From: Marinithermus hydrothermalis DSM 14884
GTDB lineage: Bacteria; Deinococcota; Deinococci; Deinococcales; Marinithermaceae
NCBI RefSeq assembly: GCF_000195335.1
Contig: NC_015387.1
Location: 1,732,001-1,796,000, forward strand
Reading direction: 5' to 3'
DNA length: 64,000 nucleotides
Of this stretch, positions 16,625-25,229 are shown piece after piece. How positions within the stretch are numbered: position 1 is the first letter of the stretch; the number at the start of each line of letters is the position of its first letter. Below the pieces are notes generated by a model that was not told the DNA's origin, made no database searches, and was given only the letters and a program-made list of their open reading frames with translations. Position numbers and translations under genes: made by a program.

Positions 16625-17248
16625 TCAAGGCTTGGGCGTGGCGGGGAGTTCCGTACGGTTCCCCACCGCGTCCACCGCGATAACCGTGGCCGTGGTGGCG
16701 GGCACCTCCACGAAGAAGCTCACGTTCTTGCCCTTGGGGAGGTTCAGGCGGCTGAAGACCTTGCCGTAACGCACCACCACGCGGTCCACCTCCACGTCGT
16801 CCTGCGCGGTGCCCACGATGCGGATGCGGTTCTCGTCCACAAGCTCGACGCGCTCGAGCTCGAGGCGCGGGGGGCGGTTGTCCAGGACGAGGGGCATGGA
16901 GAGGGTGCGGGTTTGGCCGCTAGTGTCGGTCGCGATGATCTGGAGCTCGAAGTTGCCCACCTGTTCTGCTTGGACCTGAAAGCGGTAGTGGACCACGCGC
17001 TTACCGCGTTCGCTTTCGGGGAGGACCTCGTGTTCGCTGGCGCGCCCGTCCACCACGACGCGGGCCGTGACGCTAGTGACGCCGTGGTCGTCGAAAGCGT
17101 ACCCGTCCACCGTGACCGCTTGGCCTTGGGTGACCGCGCCAGCCTTGGGGGTGATAATGCCGACGATGGGGGCCATCGCGTCGTTGGGCCGAGCGCAGCC
17201 GGATAGGGAGAGGATCAGGAAGGTGAAGAGGAGGGGATGCGCGCGCAT
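16625..17248 (-). CDS. Ig-like domain lipoprotein
   Basis: A 207-residue lipoprotein: the signal peptide ends in the lipobox LSLSGC (Cys near residue 18). The mature part reads as two Ig-like/cadherin-type beta sandwiches, with DGYAFDDHGVTSVTARV and a repeat-like IVGTAQDDVEVDRVVVRYG, both with the D-D-x-G/E-V pattern of bacterial Ig-like domains. It ends TAVIAVDAVGNRTELP-like, another typical strand (VIAVDAVGNRTELP). It is probably anchored on the envelope. It lies 26 nt downstream of the small barrel-like protein on the same strand. Confidence 0.75.
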   Translation of the reverse strand: MRAHPLLFTFLILSLSGCARPNDAMAPIVGIITPKAGAVTQGQAVTVDGYAFDDHGVTSVTARVVVDGRASEHEVLPESERGKRVVHYRFQVQAEQVGNFELQIIATDTSGQTRTLSMPLVLDNRPPRLELERVELVDENRIRIVGTAQDDVEVDRVVVRYGKVFSRLNLPKGKNVSFFVEVPATTATVIAVDAVGNRTELPATPKP

Positions 17249-17274
17249 CCCCTCTAATCTAGCAGAGATGTGCG

Positions 17275-17715
17275 TTAGAAGCCGAAACGCACGCCGGCGC
17301 GGGCTGTGAGGCCAGGCCCACCGAAGACGCTCGCGTTAATCTCGCCGAAGAGGTTCACGGGCTCCACGACGGGGAAGTGCGCACCGGCGAGGAGGTTGAG
17401 GCCGGCGCTGGTGGAGACGGCCACCCCGAGGCCCGTGTAGAAGACGATGGGACCGGGGAGGGTCACCTCGCCCTGGAGGGTGGTGGGGAAGCCGAGGTAG
17501 GCGGAGACGTCCCCCCGGAACTGACCGCCGCCAAGCGGCACGTCCAGCGCGGCGCGCACGCCGAGGGGACGGTCCATGACTTGGGTGAGGTCGTCCACCC
17601 CAACCACGGCGCTGAGGTTGAACCCGTTCCCCACGGAGAAGCCACCGCCGACGAAGGGGGTTTGCGCGAAGGCCAGACCGGCGAGCGCCAATACCGCGAA
17701 GACTACCCGTTTCAT
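17275..17715 (-). CDS. Small outer-membrane beta-barrel-like protein
   Basis: A 146-residue exported protein (signal MKRVVFAVLALAGLAFAQ) whose mature part is Gly-rich with alternating hydrophobic residues (VGGGFSVGNGFNLSAVVGVD) and ends LTARAGVRFGF. A terminal Phe after a beta strand is typical of outer-membrane barrels. ATG 17715 is chosen because AGGAGG lies 7 nt upstream; an upstream in-frame start would spoil the signal peptide. Function unknown. Confidence 0.7.
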   Translation of the reverse strand: MKRVVFAVLALAGLAFAQTPFVGGGFSVGNGFNLSAVVGVDDLTQVMDRPLGVRAALDVPLGGGQFRGDVSAYLGFPTTLQGEVTLPGPIVFYTGLGVAVSTSAGLNLLAGAHFPVVEPVNLFGEINASVFGGPGLTARAGVRFGF

Positions 17716-17764
17716 ACGGTCACCTCCTAACGCTAAGGATAACACAAGAAACGTGCGGGGATCG

Positions 17765-18907
17765 TTACGTGGTGTATTCCGCGTTGATCCTCACGTACCC
17801 CTCGGTGAGGTCGCACCCCCAGGCCTCCGCCTCCGCCGGGCCCTCGCGAAGGTCCACCTCGACCACAACCTCCTCGCGGCGCATCGCCTGGGAGGTCATC
17901 CGGGAATCGAAGGGGAGGGGCTCCCCGTCGTAGAGGGGCACGCCTTGCAGGGTGATGCGCACCCGGAGGGGGTCGAAGGTCGCGCCGGAGTACCCGAGCG
18001 CGCCGAGGACGCGCCCCCAGTTGGGGTCGTTCCCGTACACGGCGGCCTTCCAGAGGGCGCTCGAGGCCACCGCGCGCGCGGCGTTGCGGGCCTCTTGGGG
18101 GGTAGCCGCGCCCTGGACGCGCACGGTGATGAGGCGGGTCGCGCCCTCGCCGTCCCGGGCGATCTGGCGGGCGAGGTCGCGCGCCACGCGCTCCACAGCG
18201 GGCCAGAACTCTTCTGGATCCACCGGGCCAGCACCGCCGTTCGCGAGGAGGACGGCCATGTCGTTGGTGGAGGTGTCGCCGTCCACGCTGATCTGGTTGA
18301 AGGTGCGGTCCACCACGCTGGGCCAGGTTTGGCGTAGTTCCTCCTGGGGGAGTTCGGCGTCGGTGAGGAGGTAGGCGAGCATGGTGGCCATGTTGGGGTG
18401 GATCATGCCGCTGCCCTTCGCCACCCCTACAACGCGCGCGCCGCCGGGGAGGGTGGCTTCGGCGGTTTTGGTGCGGGTGTCGGTGGTGAGGATAGCCTCG
18501 GCAAAGGGCAGCAGGTCGAAGCCGGGCTGGAGGGTGGGGACGGCTTGCTCGATGCGTTCGACGGGGAGGCGCACGCCGATGACGCCTGTGGAGGCGGTGA
18601 GCACCGCGTGCTCGGGGAGGCCGTAGCGCGCCGCGACAGCGCGGGCCATGCGGCGGTCGTCCTCCTGGCCGCGCGGGCCAGTGGCGCAGTTAGCGTTCCC
18701 GGCGTTGACCACCACGGCTTGCAGGGGGGTCTCCGCAGCGTAGAGCTCGCGCCCGCGGCGCACGCTGGGGGCCGCAGCGCGGCTCGTGGTGGCCACGAAG
18801 GCCCAGGCGGCGGGGCGGCCGGAGAGGATGAGGCCGAGGTCCAACCGGCCGGAGGGTTTGATCCCGGCTTTGATCGCTCCTACGCGGAACCCGATGGGTA
18901 GGCGCAT
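17765..18907 (-). CDS. argJ: Arginine biosynthesis bifunctional protein ArgJ
   Basis: Transfers the acetyl group from N-acetylornithine to glutamate (and, if bifunctional, uses acetyl-CoA), recycling acetyl in arginine synthesis. 380 residues. Motifs: [12 protein letters not shown] (near residue 66), [20 protein letters not shown] with the ATML autocleavage site whose Thr becomes the catalytic nucleophile, [12 protein letters not shown], and [18 protein letters not shown]. The C-terminus [12 protein letters not shown] is typical. Third gene of the argF-argC-argJ operon. Confidence 0.95.
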   Translation of the reverse strand: MRLPIGFRVGAIKAGIKPSGRLDLGLILSGRPAAWAFVATTSRAAAPSVRRGRELYAAETPLQAVVVNAGNANCATGPRGQEDDRRMARAVAARYGLPEHAVLTASTGVIGVRLPVERIEQAVPTLQPGFDLLPFAEAILTTDTRTKTAEATLPGGARVVGVAKGSGMIHPNMATMLAYLLTDAELPQEELRQTWPSVVDRTFNQISVDGDTSTNDMAVLLANGGAGPVDPEEFWPAVERVARDLARQIARDGEGATRLITVRVQGAATPQEARNAARAVASSALWKAAVYGNDPNWGRVLGALGYSGATFDPLRVRITLQGVPLYDGEPLPFDSRMTSQAMRREEVVVEVDLREGPAEAEAWGCDLTEGYVRINAEYTT

Positions 18908-18925
18908 GCGTTCCTCCTCCGCAGG

Positions 18926-19972
18926 TTACGGCCAGACGCCGGCCGTATCGAGCGCGGTGGTCTCGTCGAAGCCGTGCATGCGGTTGAAGTTCTGGACCGC
19001 TTGGCCGGCCGCGCCCTTGACGAGGTTGTCCAGCGCGGCGAAGACCACGATGCGGCCGGTGCGTGCGTCGAGGCGGAGGGCGATCCAGACGGTGTTGGCG
19101 CCCCAGGTGCCTTTGGTGCGGGGCAGGGCCTCGGTCACGCGCACGAAGGGCTCGTGGGCGTAGAAGGCGCGGTACAGCTCGTAGAGCTCCGCTTCGGTGG
19201 GGGGGGTGGGGGGCGTGGCGTACGCGGTGACGAGGATGCCGCGCGTCATGGGGACGAGGTGCGGCACGAAGGTGAGCGTGAGGTCCCGGCGCTCCCCGTG
19301 CGTGCGGACGTGGCGCCCCTGGGCTTGGACTCGAGCCAGGTTGAGCTCGATCTCGGGGGTGTGGCGGTGGGTGCCGGCGGGCTTGTAGGGTTTGTAGTCC
19401 TCGTTGATCTCGGCGAAGCTGGTGCCGGCGGCGTCGCGGCCCGCGCCGGAGACGCCGCTTGCGGCGTTCACGATGAGGTGGTGCGCGAGGCCTTCGGCGG
19501 CGAGGGGGGCGAGGGCGAGGGTCGCCGCGGTGACGTAGCAGCCGGGGTTCGCGACGAGGCGAGCTTCGGGGAGCTCGTGGCGGTGGAGCTCGACGAGGCC
19601 GTAGGTGGCGTTGGGGTAGTGCTCGGGGCTTGTGTGGGGAAGGCCGTACCAGGCCTCGAAGACGGGCGGGGGGAGGCGGTAGTCGGCGGAGAGGTCGATG
19701 ACGCGCTGACCGCGCTCGAGGAGGGTGGGAACGATCTGCATCGCGTACCCGTTAGGGGTGGCGAGAAAAACAGTGTCGGCCTCGGCGAGGGCCGCGTCCG
19801 GGGAGGTGAAGGGGGTGGGGTCCGGGAGGTGGGGCCAGGCGGCGGAGAGGGGCTGGCCCGCGTGGGTGCGGCTCGCGAGCCCCACGAGCTGGACCCCGGG
19901 GTGACGCCGCAGGATCCGGATGAGTTCGGCGCCGGCGTACCCGCTCGCTCCGATGATCGCGACCTTGATCAT
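18926..19972 (-). CDS. argC: N-acetyl-gamma-glutamyl-phosphate reductase ArgC
   Basis: Reduces N-acetylglutamyl phosphate to the semialdehyde with NADPH. 348 residues. The nucleotide-binding GASGYAGAELIRIL is at the N-terminus, the catalytic Cys lies in VANPGCYVTAATLAL (near residue 146), and HTPEIE and FVPHLVPMTRGI follow. It sits between argF (3 nt away) and argJ (18 nt away). With no argB or argD in the window, the rest of the pathway must be elsewhere. Confidence 0.96.
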   Translation of the reverse strand: MIKVAIIGASGYAGAELIRILRRHPGVQLVGLASRTHAGQPLSAAWPHLPDPTPFTSPDAALAEADTVFLATPNGYAMQIVPTLLERGQRVIDLSADYRLPPPVFEAWYGLPHTSPEHYPNATYGLVELHRHELPEARLVANPGCYVTAATLALAPLAAEGLAHHLIVNAASGVSGAGRDAAGTSFAEINEDYKPYKPAGTHRHTPEIELNLARVQAQGRHVRTHGERRDLTLTFVPHLVPMTRGILVTAYATPPTPPTEAELYELYRAFYAHEPFVRVTEALPRTKGTWGANTVWIALRLDARTGRIVVFAALDNLVKGAAGQAVQNFNRMHGFDETTALDTAGVWP

Positions 19973-19975
19973 GCT

Positions 19976-20881
19976 TCAGCCTAGCAGGTGGTAGAAGAGG
20001 GCCTTGGCCGTGTGGAGCCGGTTTTCCGCCTGGTCGAAGACGCGGCTTTGGGGGCCGTGCACCACCGCCTCGGTGACCTCCTCGCCGTAGTGGGCGGGCA
20101 GGCAGTGGAGGAAGACGGCGTCCGGGCCGGCGTGGCGCAGAAGCTCGGGGGTGACGGTGAAGCCAGCGAAGTCTCGCCGGCGCCGCTCAGCTTCGGCCTC
20201 CTGGCCCATGGAGGTCCAGACGTCGGTATAGACCGCGTGCGCGCCTTGCACGGCGGCGTGGGGGTCGCGGAGGAGGGTGGCCCCGGCCTGGCGCATGAGC
20301 TGGGGGTCGGGGTCGTACCCTTCGGGGCAGGCGACCACGATCTCGAGGCCCACCAGGGGGGCGGCCTCGAGGAGGGAGGCGAGGACGTTGTTGCCGTCGC
20401 CGATGTAGGCGAGGCGGAGGCCGGAGAGGCGGCCGAAGGTCTCTTGGAGGGTGAGGAGGTCAGCGAGGGCCTGGAGGGGGTGGGTGCGGTCGGAGAGGGC
20501 GTTGATCACGGGGACTGCGGCGTGTTGGGCGAGGGCCGCGACGGTCTCATGTTTATACACACGGGCGGCGATGGCGTCCACCCAGCGCTCGAGGTTTTTG
20601 GCCACGTCCCGCACCGGTTCGCGCTGGCCGAGCCCGATCTGTTTCTGGTCGAGGTAGACCGCGTGCCCGCCGAGCTGGTAGGCGGCAAGCTCGAGGGTGG
20701 TGCGGGTGCGGAGTGAGGGTTTTTCGAAGATGAGGGCGAGGGATTTGCCCGCGAGTTCCGCGCCGCGGTACTGGTCGCGTTTCATCCAACGGGCGGTTTC
20801 GAGGATCTGGTGCAGTAGCTCGGCGCTGAGACCACTGAAGTCGAGCAGGTCCTTGGGGGGTTGGGGCAAGGGTTCTACCAT
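19976..20881 (-). CDS. argF: Ornithine carbamoyltransferase ArgF
   Basis: Makes citrulline from ornithine and carbamoyl phosphate. 301 residues. The carbamoyl-phosphate loop SLRTRTTLE (near residue 55), the ALSDRTHPLQALADLLT block, and the ornithine-site FLHCLPAHYGEEVT are present. The first residue of the carbamoyl-phosphate loop is preceded by KP (EKPSLRTRT), as in many OTCs. The start is ATG 20881, 40 nt from a strong TATAAT box. First gene of the arg operon, divergent from marR. Confidence 0.95.
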   Translation of the reverse strand: MVEPLPQPPKDLLDFSGLSAELLHQILETARWMKRDQYRGAELAGKSLALIFEKPSLRTRTTLELAAYQLGGHAVYLDQKQIGLGQREPVRDVAKNLERWVDAIAARVYKHETVAALAQHAAVPVINALSDRTHPLQALADLLTLQETFGRLSGLRLAYIGDGNNVLASLLEAAPLVGLEIVVACPEGYDPDPQLMRQAGATLLRDPHAAVQGAHAVYTDVWTSMGQEAEAERRRRDFAGFTVTPELLRHAGPDAVFLHCLPAHYGEEVTEAVVHGPQSRVFDQAENRLHTAKALFYHLLG

Positions 20882-20920
20882 ACGGCCTCCACACGTGCCC
20901 TGGCTCCGCCAGGGATTCCG

Positions 20921-20949
20921 ATTATACCCGTAGGCGTAATTTTATTCAA
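20921..20949 (-). promoter_or_regulatory. Promoter of the argF operon with possible ARG-box-like sequence
   Basis: On the minus strand TTGAAT (20944-20949), a 17-nt spacer and a perfect TATAAT (20921-20926). The -35 region reads TTGAATAAAATTA, close to the ArgR half-site pattern TGAATAAAAATTCA but one base short, so arginine repression there is plausible only. A CCCTGGC/CCAGGG-type hairpin lies in the leader. Confidence 0.75.
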
Positions 20950-20972
20950 CTATCCAGTCAATTTATTTCTAA

Positions 20973-21001
20973 TTGAAATAATTCATTTCTTGAACTAAGA
21001 T
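20973..21001 (+). promoter_or_regulatory. Promoter of the marR-MFS operon, leaderless, with operator-like dyad
   Basis: TTGAAA (20973-20978), 17-nt spacer and TAAGAT (20996-21001). The GTG of marR is at 21008, so the transcript should begin at or within 1-2 nt of the start codon. The TTGAAATAATTCA dyad overlaps the -35 and is a good candidate for MarR autoregulation. The region is sharply AT-rich compared with its surroundings. Confidence 0.7.
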
Positions 21002-21007
21002 CGGGGT

Positions 21008-21415
21008 GTGACGACGCCCTGGGACCTCCTCACCCGCATCTGGCGCCTGCAGCGCCGCATGGTTCAGGAAGCCCTGCCCTGCCTGGAAGCGGCTGGCCTC
21101 TCCCCCAAGGCCTTCTTCCTCCTCGCCGCCATCCAAGACACCCCCTGCCCCTCCGGCCTCAGCCGAAACCTCAAACTCCCACCCCCCACCGTCAGCCACT
21201 TCCTCAAACGACTCGAGGCCGAAGGGTACGTCGAGCGCACCCCGGACCCCGAGGACCTCCGGCGTTACCGCCTCCACCTTACCCCCAAGGGCCACGAAGC
21301 CCTCCAAGCCGGCCGGGCGTGCCTCGAGCGCGCACTAGCCCGCCGCATGAAAGGCGTATCCCCTGAGGACCTCGAGAACCTAGAGCGCATCCTGACACAG
21401 CTGGAGGAGGCATGA
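21008..21415 (+). CDS. MarR-family transcriptional regulator
   Basis: A 135-residue winged-helix protein. The recognition helix region is SRNLKLPPPTVSHFLKRLE (residues 51-69) and the wing RTPDPEDLRRYRLHLTPKG follows, as in MarR/SlyA. It overlaps the MFS exporter gene (ATGA at 21412-21415), so it most likely controls that pump and itself through the AT-rich spacer. The divergent argF promoter lies close enough to be affected as well. The ligand is unknown. Confidence 0.88.
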   Translation: MTTPWDLLTRIWRLQRRMVQEALPCLEAAGLSPKAFFLLAAIQDTPCPSGLSRNLKLPPPTVSHFLKRLEAEGYVERTPDPEDLRRYRLHLTPKGHEALQAGRACLERALARRMKGVSPEDLENLERILTQLEEA

Positions 21416-23106
21416 CCCGCGAGGTTCGCCTGACTCTGATTGGTATCCTACTGGGGTTGTTCCTAGCCGCCCTGGACCAGACGATCGTCGCGACCGCCCT
21501 ACCGCGGATCGTCGAGGAGCTCGGCAAGACCCATTTGTACGCCTGGGTGGCCACGAGCTACCTTCTGGCCTCCACGGTCGCCGTGCCGATCGTTGGCCGA
21601 CTCGCAGACCTGATCCCGGCCAAGCGCGTGCTGCTCTGGGCGATCCTGATCTTTCTGTTAGGCTCGGCGCTTTCCGGCCTTTCCCCCAGCATGGAAGCCC
21701 TGATCGCGTTCCGCGGCGTGCAGGGCATCGGCGGCGGGGCGCTGTTTGCCGTGGCCATCACCACGATCGGGCTGCTCTTCCCCCCGCGCGAGCGCGGGCG
21801 CGTGCAGGGGCTGTTTGGCGCGATGTTCGGGATCGCGAGCGTGGTCGGCCCCTGGCTCGGCGGCCTCCTCACCGACCACCTTTCCTGGCGCTGGGTTTTT
21901 TACATCAACATGCCCGTCGGCGCGGTCGCGCTGTACTTCACCACCGTGCACATGCCGCCCCTCGCGCCGAAGTCCCGCCACCGCTTCGATTACCTCGGCG
22001 CGGCCAGCCTGATCCTCTGGACGGTTCCGCTGCTGCTCGCGACCAGCTGGGGCGGCTCGACCTACCCCTGGACCTCCCCGGAGATCCTGGGGCTGCTCGC
22101 CCTCACCGCGATCGGGCTCGCCCTCTTCTTCTGGGCGGAACGCACCAACCCCGAACCGCTCTTCGACCTCACCCTCCTCAACCACCCCGTCTTCCGCTGG
22201 GCGAGCATCGCGCTCTTCTTCTTCGGCAGCGCCTTCCTCAGCGCGATGCTCTTCCTGCCCCTCTACCTCATCCAGGTCAAGGGCATCTCCGCCACCTCCT
22301 CCGGCCTCACCCTCACCCCGCTCGTGCTCGGCGTGGTCGTGGGGAGCTTCACCAGCGGTCAGCTCGCGAGCCGCTTCGGGCGGTACAAGCCCCTCATGAT
22401 CGTGGGGAACCTCTGGCTCCTCGCGGGCTTCCTCCTCATGCACCAGCTCATCCGGGTGGACACCCCCCTGTGGCAGGTCCTCCTCATGATGGTCGGCCTC
22501 GGGCTTGGCCTCGGCCCCTCCATGCCCCTCTACACCCTCGCGGTACAAAACGCCGTGGATCCCGCCCGCATGGGCACGGCCTCCTCCGCCACCCAGTTCT
22601 TCCGTCAGATCGGCTCCACGATCGGCGCGGCCCTCATGGGTACGGTCCTCGCCGCGAGTCTACAAGCCACGATGACCCAGGCCCTGCCGAACCTGCCCGT
22701 CAACGGGCGGCCCGACCCCACCGCCCTCACCCAAAACTTCGACGCGCAGCTGCAAACCCTCGAGGCCCAGCTCCAAGCCGTACAGCGCGGGGACCCCGCC
22801 GCCCTCGAGGCGCTCCGCGCGAACCCCTTCCTGCCTCCCGAGGCGAAGGCGTTCCTCGAGCGGTTACCCGAGGACCCCGCGCAGCGCGCCGCGGCCCTCT
22901 CGGGCTTCCGCGCAGAGCTCCTGGCGCGCGCGGAGGCCGCGCGCCGCGCGGTGCAGGAGGCGTTGAACCAGGCCATTACCGACGCGGTGCGTCAGGTGTA
23001 CCTGTACGCCAGTGGCCTCGTCCTCCTGGGGTTCCTCGCCACGCTCCGCCTGCCAGACGCCGAACTCAAGGGACGGGCGGCCGCGTCACCAGGGGGTTCC
23101 CAGTAG
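21412..23106 (+). CDS. MFS drug exporter, DHA2 (EmrB/QacA) family
   Basis: A 564-residue proton antiporter with about 14 membrane segments. It begins GILLGLFLAALDQTIVATALP, the DHA2 motif D1, and shows motif A VGRLADLIPAKRVLL and motif C near IASVVGPWLGG. A long hydrophilic Ala/Glu-rich loop (residues about 430-520) precedes the last membrane segment. Translationally coupled to marR, so probably induced by the substrate it exports. The gene end overlaps the convergent bshB1 by 21 nt. Confidence 0.92.
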   Translation: MTREVRLTLIGILLGLFLAALDQTIVATALPRIVEELGKTHLYAWVATSYLLASTVAVPIVGRLADLIPAKRVLLWAILIFLLGSALSGLSPSMEALIAFRGVQGIGGGALFAVAITTIGLLFPPRERGRVQGLFGAMFGIASVVGPWLGGLLTDHLSWRWVFYINMPVGAVALYFTTVHMPPLAPKSRHRFDYLGAASLILWTVPLLLATSWGGSTYPWTSPEILGLLALTAIGLALFFWAERTNPEPLFDLTLLNHPVFRWASIALFFFGSAFLSAMLFLPLYLIQVKGISATSSGLTLTPLVLGVVVGSFTSGQLASRFGRYKPLMIVGNLWLLAGFLLMHQLIRVDTPLWQVLLMMVGLGLGLGPSMPLYTLAVQNAVDPARMGTASSATQFFRQIGSTIGAALMGTVLAASLQATMTQALPNLPVNGRPDPTALTQNFDAQLQTLEAQLQAVQRGDPAALEALRANPFLPPEAKAFLERLPEDPAQRAAALSGFRAELLARAEAARRAVQEALNQAITDAVRQVYLYASGLVLLGFLATLRLPDAELKGRAAASPGGSQ

Positions 23107-23763
23107 CGGCAAGGCGCTCGTGAGGGCTTCCGCGTAACGCACCCCCACGAAGTTCCCCCAGTAGCGCCGCATGGCCCGGCGGGCCTCCACCCCCGCCGGG
23201 CCCACCGTCTCGCTCGCGGCCTCCCCTTCGAACTGGCTGCGGTAAGCGCGCACCGCGGCCTCCCAGACCTCGATGTAGGCCGAGACGTCCACGAGCAGCT
23301 CCGGCCGGACCGGGTAGTTCCCCGGGTAAAAGAAGAGCCGGTGGACCTTGTGCGGCGCGCCCTCGAGGGGGGCCTGCTTCAAGCCGGCGAAGTGTACCGC
23401 GCTCTTCGCGAGGGCATGGGCCGCCACGTGGTCCGGGTGGCGGTCCTCGGCGTGCGGCGCGATGAGGACGCGGGGCCTCAGCTCGCGCAGCACCCGAGCC
23501 AGGGCCAGCCGCTGAGCCTTGGTATCCGCGATGCCTCCATCGGGAAGGCCCAGGTTGCCTCGCCAGGCCAACCCCAGGATCCGCGCGGCCTCGGCGGCCT
23601 CCGCCGCGCGCTCCGTCGGGGTGCCCTTGGTGCCCATCTCGCCGCGGGTTAGGTCCAGCACGCCGGTCGCGAGGCCCTCTCGAGCCGCGCGGGCCAGCAG
23701 GCCGCCGCACCCCAGCTCGGCGTCGTCCGGGTGCGGCGCGAGGACCAAGAGATCCAGGCTCAC
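23086..23763 (-). CDS. bshB1: PIG-L family deacetylase, probably BshB1 of bacillithiol synthesis
   Basis: Zinc deacetylase of the LmbE/PIG-L fold, 225 residues. The metal site LVLAPHPDDAELGCGG (HPDD near residues 11-14) and the second ligand motif HAEDRHPDHVAAH are present, together with LTRGEMGTKGTP typical of BshB1. It should deacetylate GlcNAc-malate on the way to bacillithiol, the thiol found in Deinococcus-Thermus. bshA and bshC are not in the window. GTG 23763 is chosen since the family starts at this point; it overlaps the plsY stop. Confidence 0.85.
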   Translation of the reverse strand: MSLDLLVLAPHPDDAELGCGGLLARAAREGLATGVLDLTRGEMGTKGTPTERAAEAAEAARILGLAWRGNLGLPDGGIADTKAQRLALARVLRELRPRVLIAPHAEDRHPDHVAAHALAKSAVHFAGLKQAPLEGAPHKVHRLFFYPGNYPVRPELLVDVSAYIEVWEAAVRAYRSQFEGEAASETVGPAGVEARRAMRRYWGNFVGVRYAEALTSALPLLGTPW

Positions 23764-24401
23764 CGGGCGCGCCCCCTCTCCTCGGAGGGCAGCGCCACCC
23801 GCTCCCCAAGCCGGCGTTCCGTGCCCGCCTGGAGGCGCTTCAGGTTCTCGCGGTGCGTCCAGAAGATCAGCGCAGCGAGCAGGCCCACCGTGAACACCTC
23901 CCACACAGGCCGCCCTAGGGCAAGGCTGAGCACCAGCGCCGTGACCCCTCCGGTCATGCTGCCCGCGGAAACGTACCGCGTGAGGGCCATGACCACAAGG
24001 CCGATCGGGATCGTGTACAACCCCAAGGCCGGGTCCAGAAACAGAAGGGTTCCGAAACTCGTCGCGACCCCCTTCCCTCCCGAGAACCGCAGGAAGACCG
24101 AGTAGTTGTGCCCGACGACCGCCGCGACCGCCACGCCGCCCAACAAAGGCCCCTCGATCCCCACGGCGCGCGCGATCACCACGGCGATGCCGCCCTTGAG
24201 CACATCAAACAGCGCCACGACCACCCCCGGCCCCCAGCCCAAGGCGCGCAGGACGTTCGTGGCCCCGATATTCCCGGAACCCACCCGGCGGATGTCCACG
24301 CCGTACGCGCGGGCCACCAGAACCCCCGCCGGCACGCTGCCAAAAAGGTACGCGATGCACAACACCAGGATCGTCGACCACGCGAAGACCATCGGTTGCA
24401 T
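23760..24401 (-). CDS. plsY: Acyl-phosphate glycerol-3-phosphate acyltransferase PlsY
   Basis: Membrane acyltransferase starting phospholipid synthesis from acyl phosphate. 213 residues with five hydrophobic segments. The PlsY motifs are clear: YLFGSVPAGVLVAR, GVDIRRVGSGNIGATNVLRA (near residue 40), GHNYSVFLRFSGGKGVATSFG (near 105). A charged C-terminal tail ends EERGRAR. Start ATG 24401 or ATG 24392. It overlaps bshB1 by 4 nt, so the two are cotranslated. Confidence 0.94.
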   Translation of the reverse strand: MQPMVFAWSTILVLCIAYLFGSVPAGVLVARAYGVDIRRVGSGNIGATNVLRALGWGPGVVVALFDVLKGGIAVVIARAVGIEGPLLGGVAVAAVVGHNYSVFLRFSGGKGVATSFGTLLFLDPALGLYTIPIGLVVMALTRYVSAGSMTGGVTALVLSLALGRPVWEVFTVGLLAALIFWTHRENLKRLQAGTERRLGERVALPSEERGRAR

Positions 24402-24445
24402 TGTAACGATCCACACGCCATCCGGCTGGACCCGGTCAAACCCCG

Positions 24446-25228
24446 CTAGCTCGAGGCCGAGGTGTAGTACCGGATGGCGAACCGCCAGAACACCCGCGCG
24501 AACCCCAAAAGCCCCACGGCGAGCAGGGCCGCGCCCCACACCCACCCGCCCTCGCTCCGGCCCAACAGGGTCTCGGCAGGCACCGTGGTGAGGAAGGCCA
24601 CCGGAATCACGAAGGTGAAGAAGAAGCGGTACGCGCTCGGGTACGCGCCCATGGGGAACCGCCCCGCGTCGGTGAAGCTCCGCAGCACCTCGGTCGCGTT
24701 GTAGATCTTCACGAACCAGATGCTCGTCGCGGCGAGGATGAACCACAACCCGTACAGCACGAGCACGCTACACGCGAACGGCACTAGCCCCAAGAGGTAC
24801 GCCTCGGCAGGCAATCCCAGCCGGACGCCGGCGTACACGATGATACCCACCCCCAGCAACAAGTCCGGCACCCCCCAGGGCGAGAAAGTACGGGTGGAGA
24901 GCCAGAACTGGCTGTCGATCGGCTTGAGGAGCACGAAGTCCAGCGTGCCCTGCTGCACGTGCTGTACGATGCGGTTCAGGTTCGGTTGCAAGAGGAAGAC
25001 CGAGAACCCCTCGAGCACGGTGAAAAACCCGAGGACCACCAGCGCCTCCTCCCAGCGCCACCCCGCGAAGGTGTACCCGGTTCGGTAAAAGAGAAACAAA
25101 CCGAACACCCCCCCCGCGAGGTTCCCCAGGCTCGTGAGGAAGGCGAGCGCGAAGTTCGCCCGGTACTCCATCTCCGCAGCGAGCGCCGCGCTCCAAAACA
25201 CGCGAAGCACGCGAAGATAGCGTCGCAT
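24446..25228 (-). CDS. ABC-2 type exporter permease (COG3694/DUF990)
   Basis: A 260-residue membrane protein with six hydrophobic segments. It carries the family traits MEYRANFALAFLTSLGNLAGG near the N-terminus, QQGTLDFVLLKPIDSQFW in a cytosolic loop (near residue 92) and RFPMGAYP near residue 190. It is the third gene of a three-gene exporter (ATPase, COG4587 permease, this one). The two permeases probably pair to form the channel. The substrate of this widespread trio is not established to my knowledge. Confidence 0.85.
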   Translation of the reverse strand: MRRYLRVLRVFWSAALAAEMEYRANFALAFLTSLGNLAGGVFGLFLFYRTGYTFAGWRWEEALVVLGFFTVLEGFSVFLLQPNLNRIVQHVQQGTLDFVLLKPIDSQFWLSTRTFSPWGVPDLLLGVGIIVYAGVRLGLPAEAYLLGLVPFACSVLVLYGLWFILAATSIWFVKIYNATEVLRSFTDAGRFPMGAYPSAYRFFFTFVIPVAFLTTVPAETLLGRSEGGWVWGAALLAVGLLGFARVFWRFAIRYYTSASS

Positions 25229-25229
25229 C

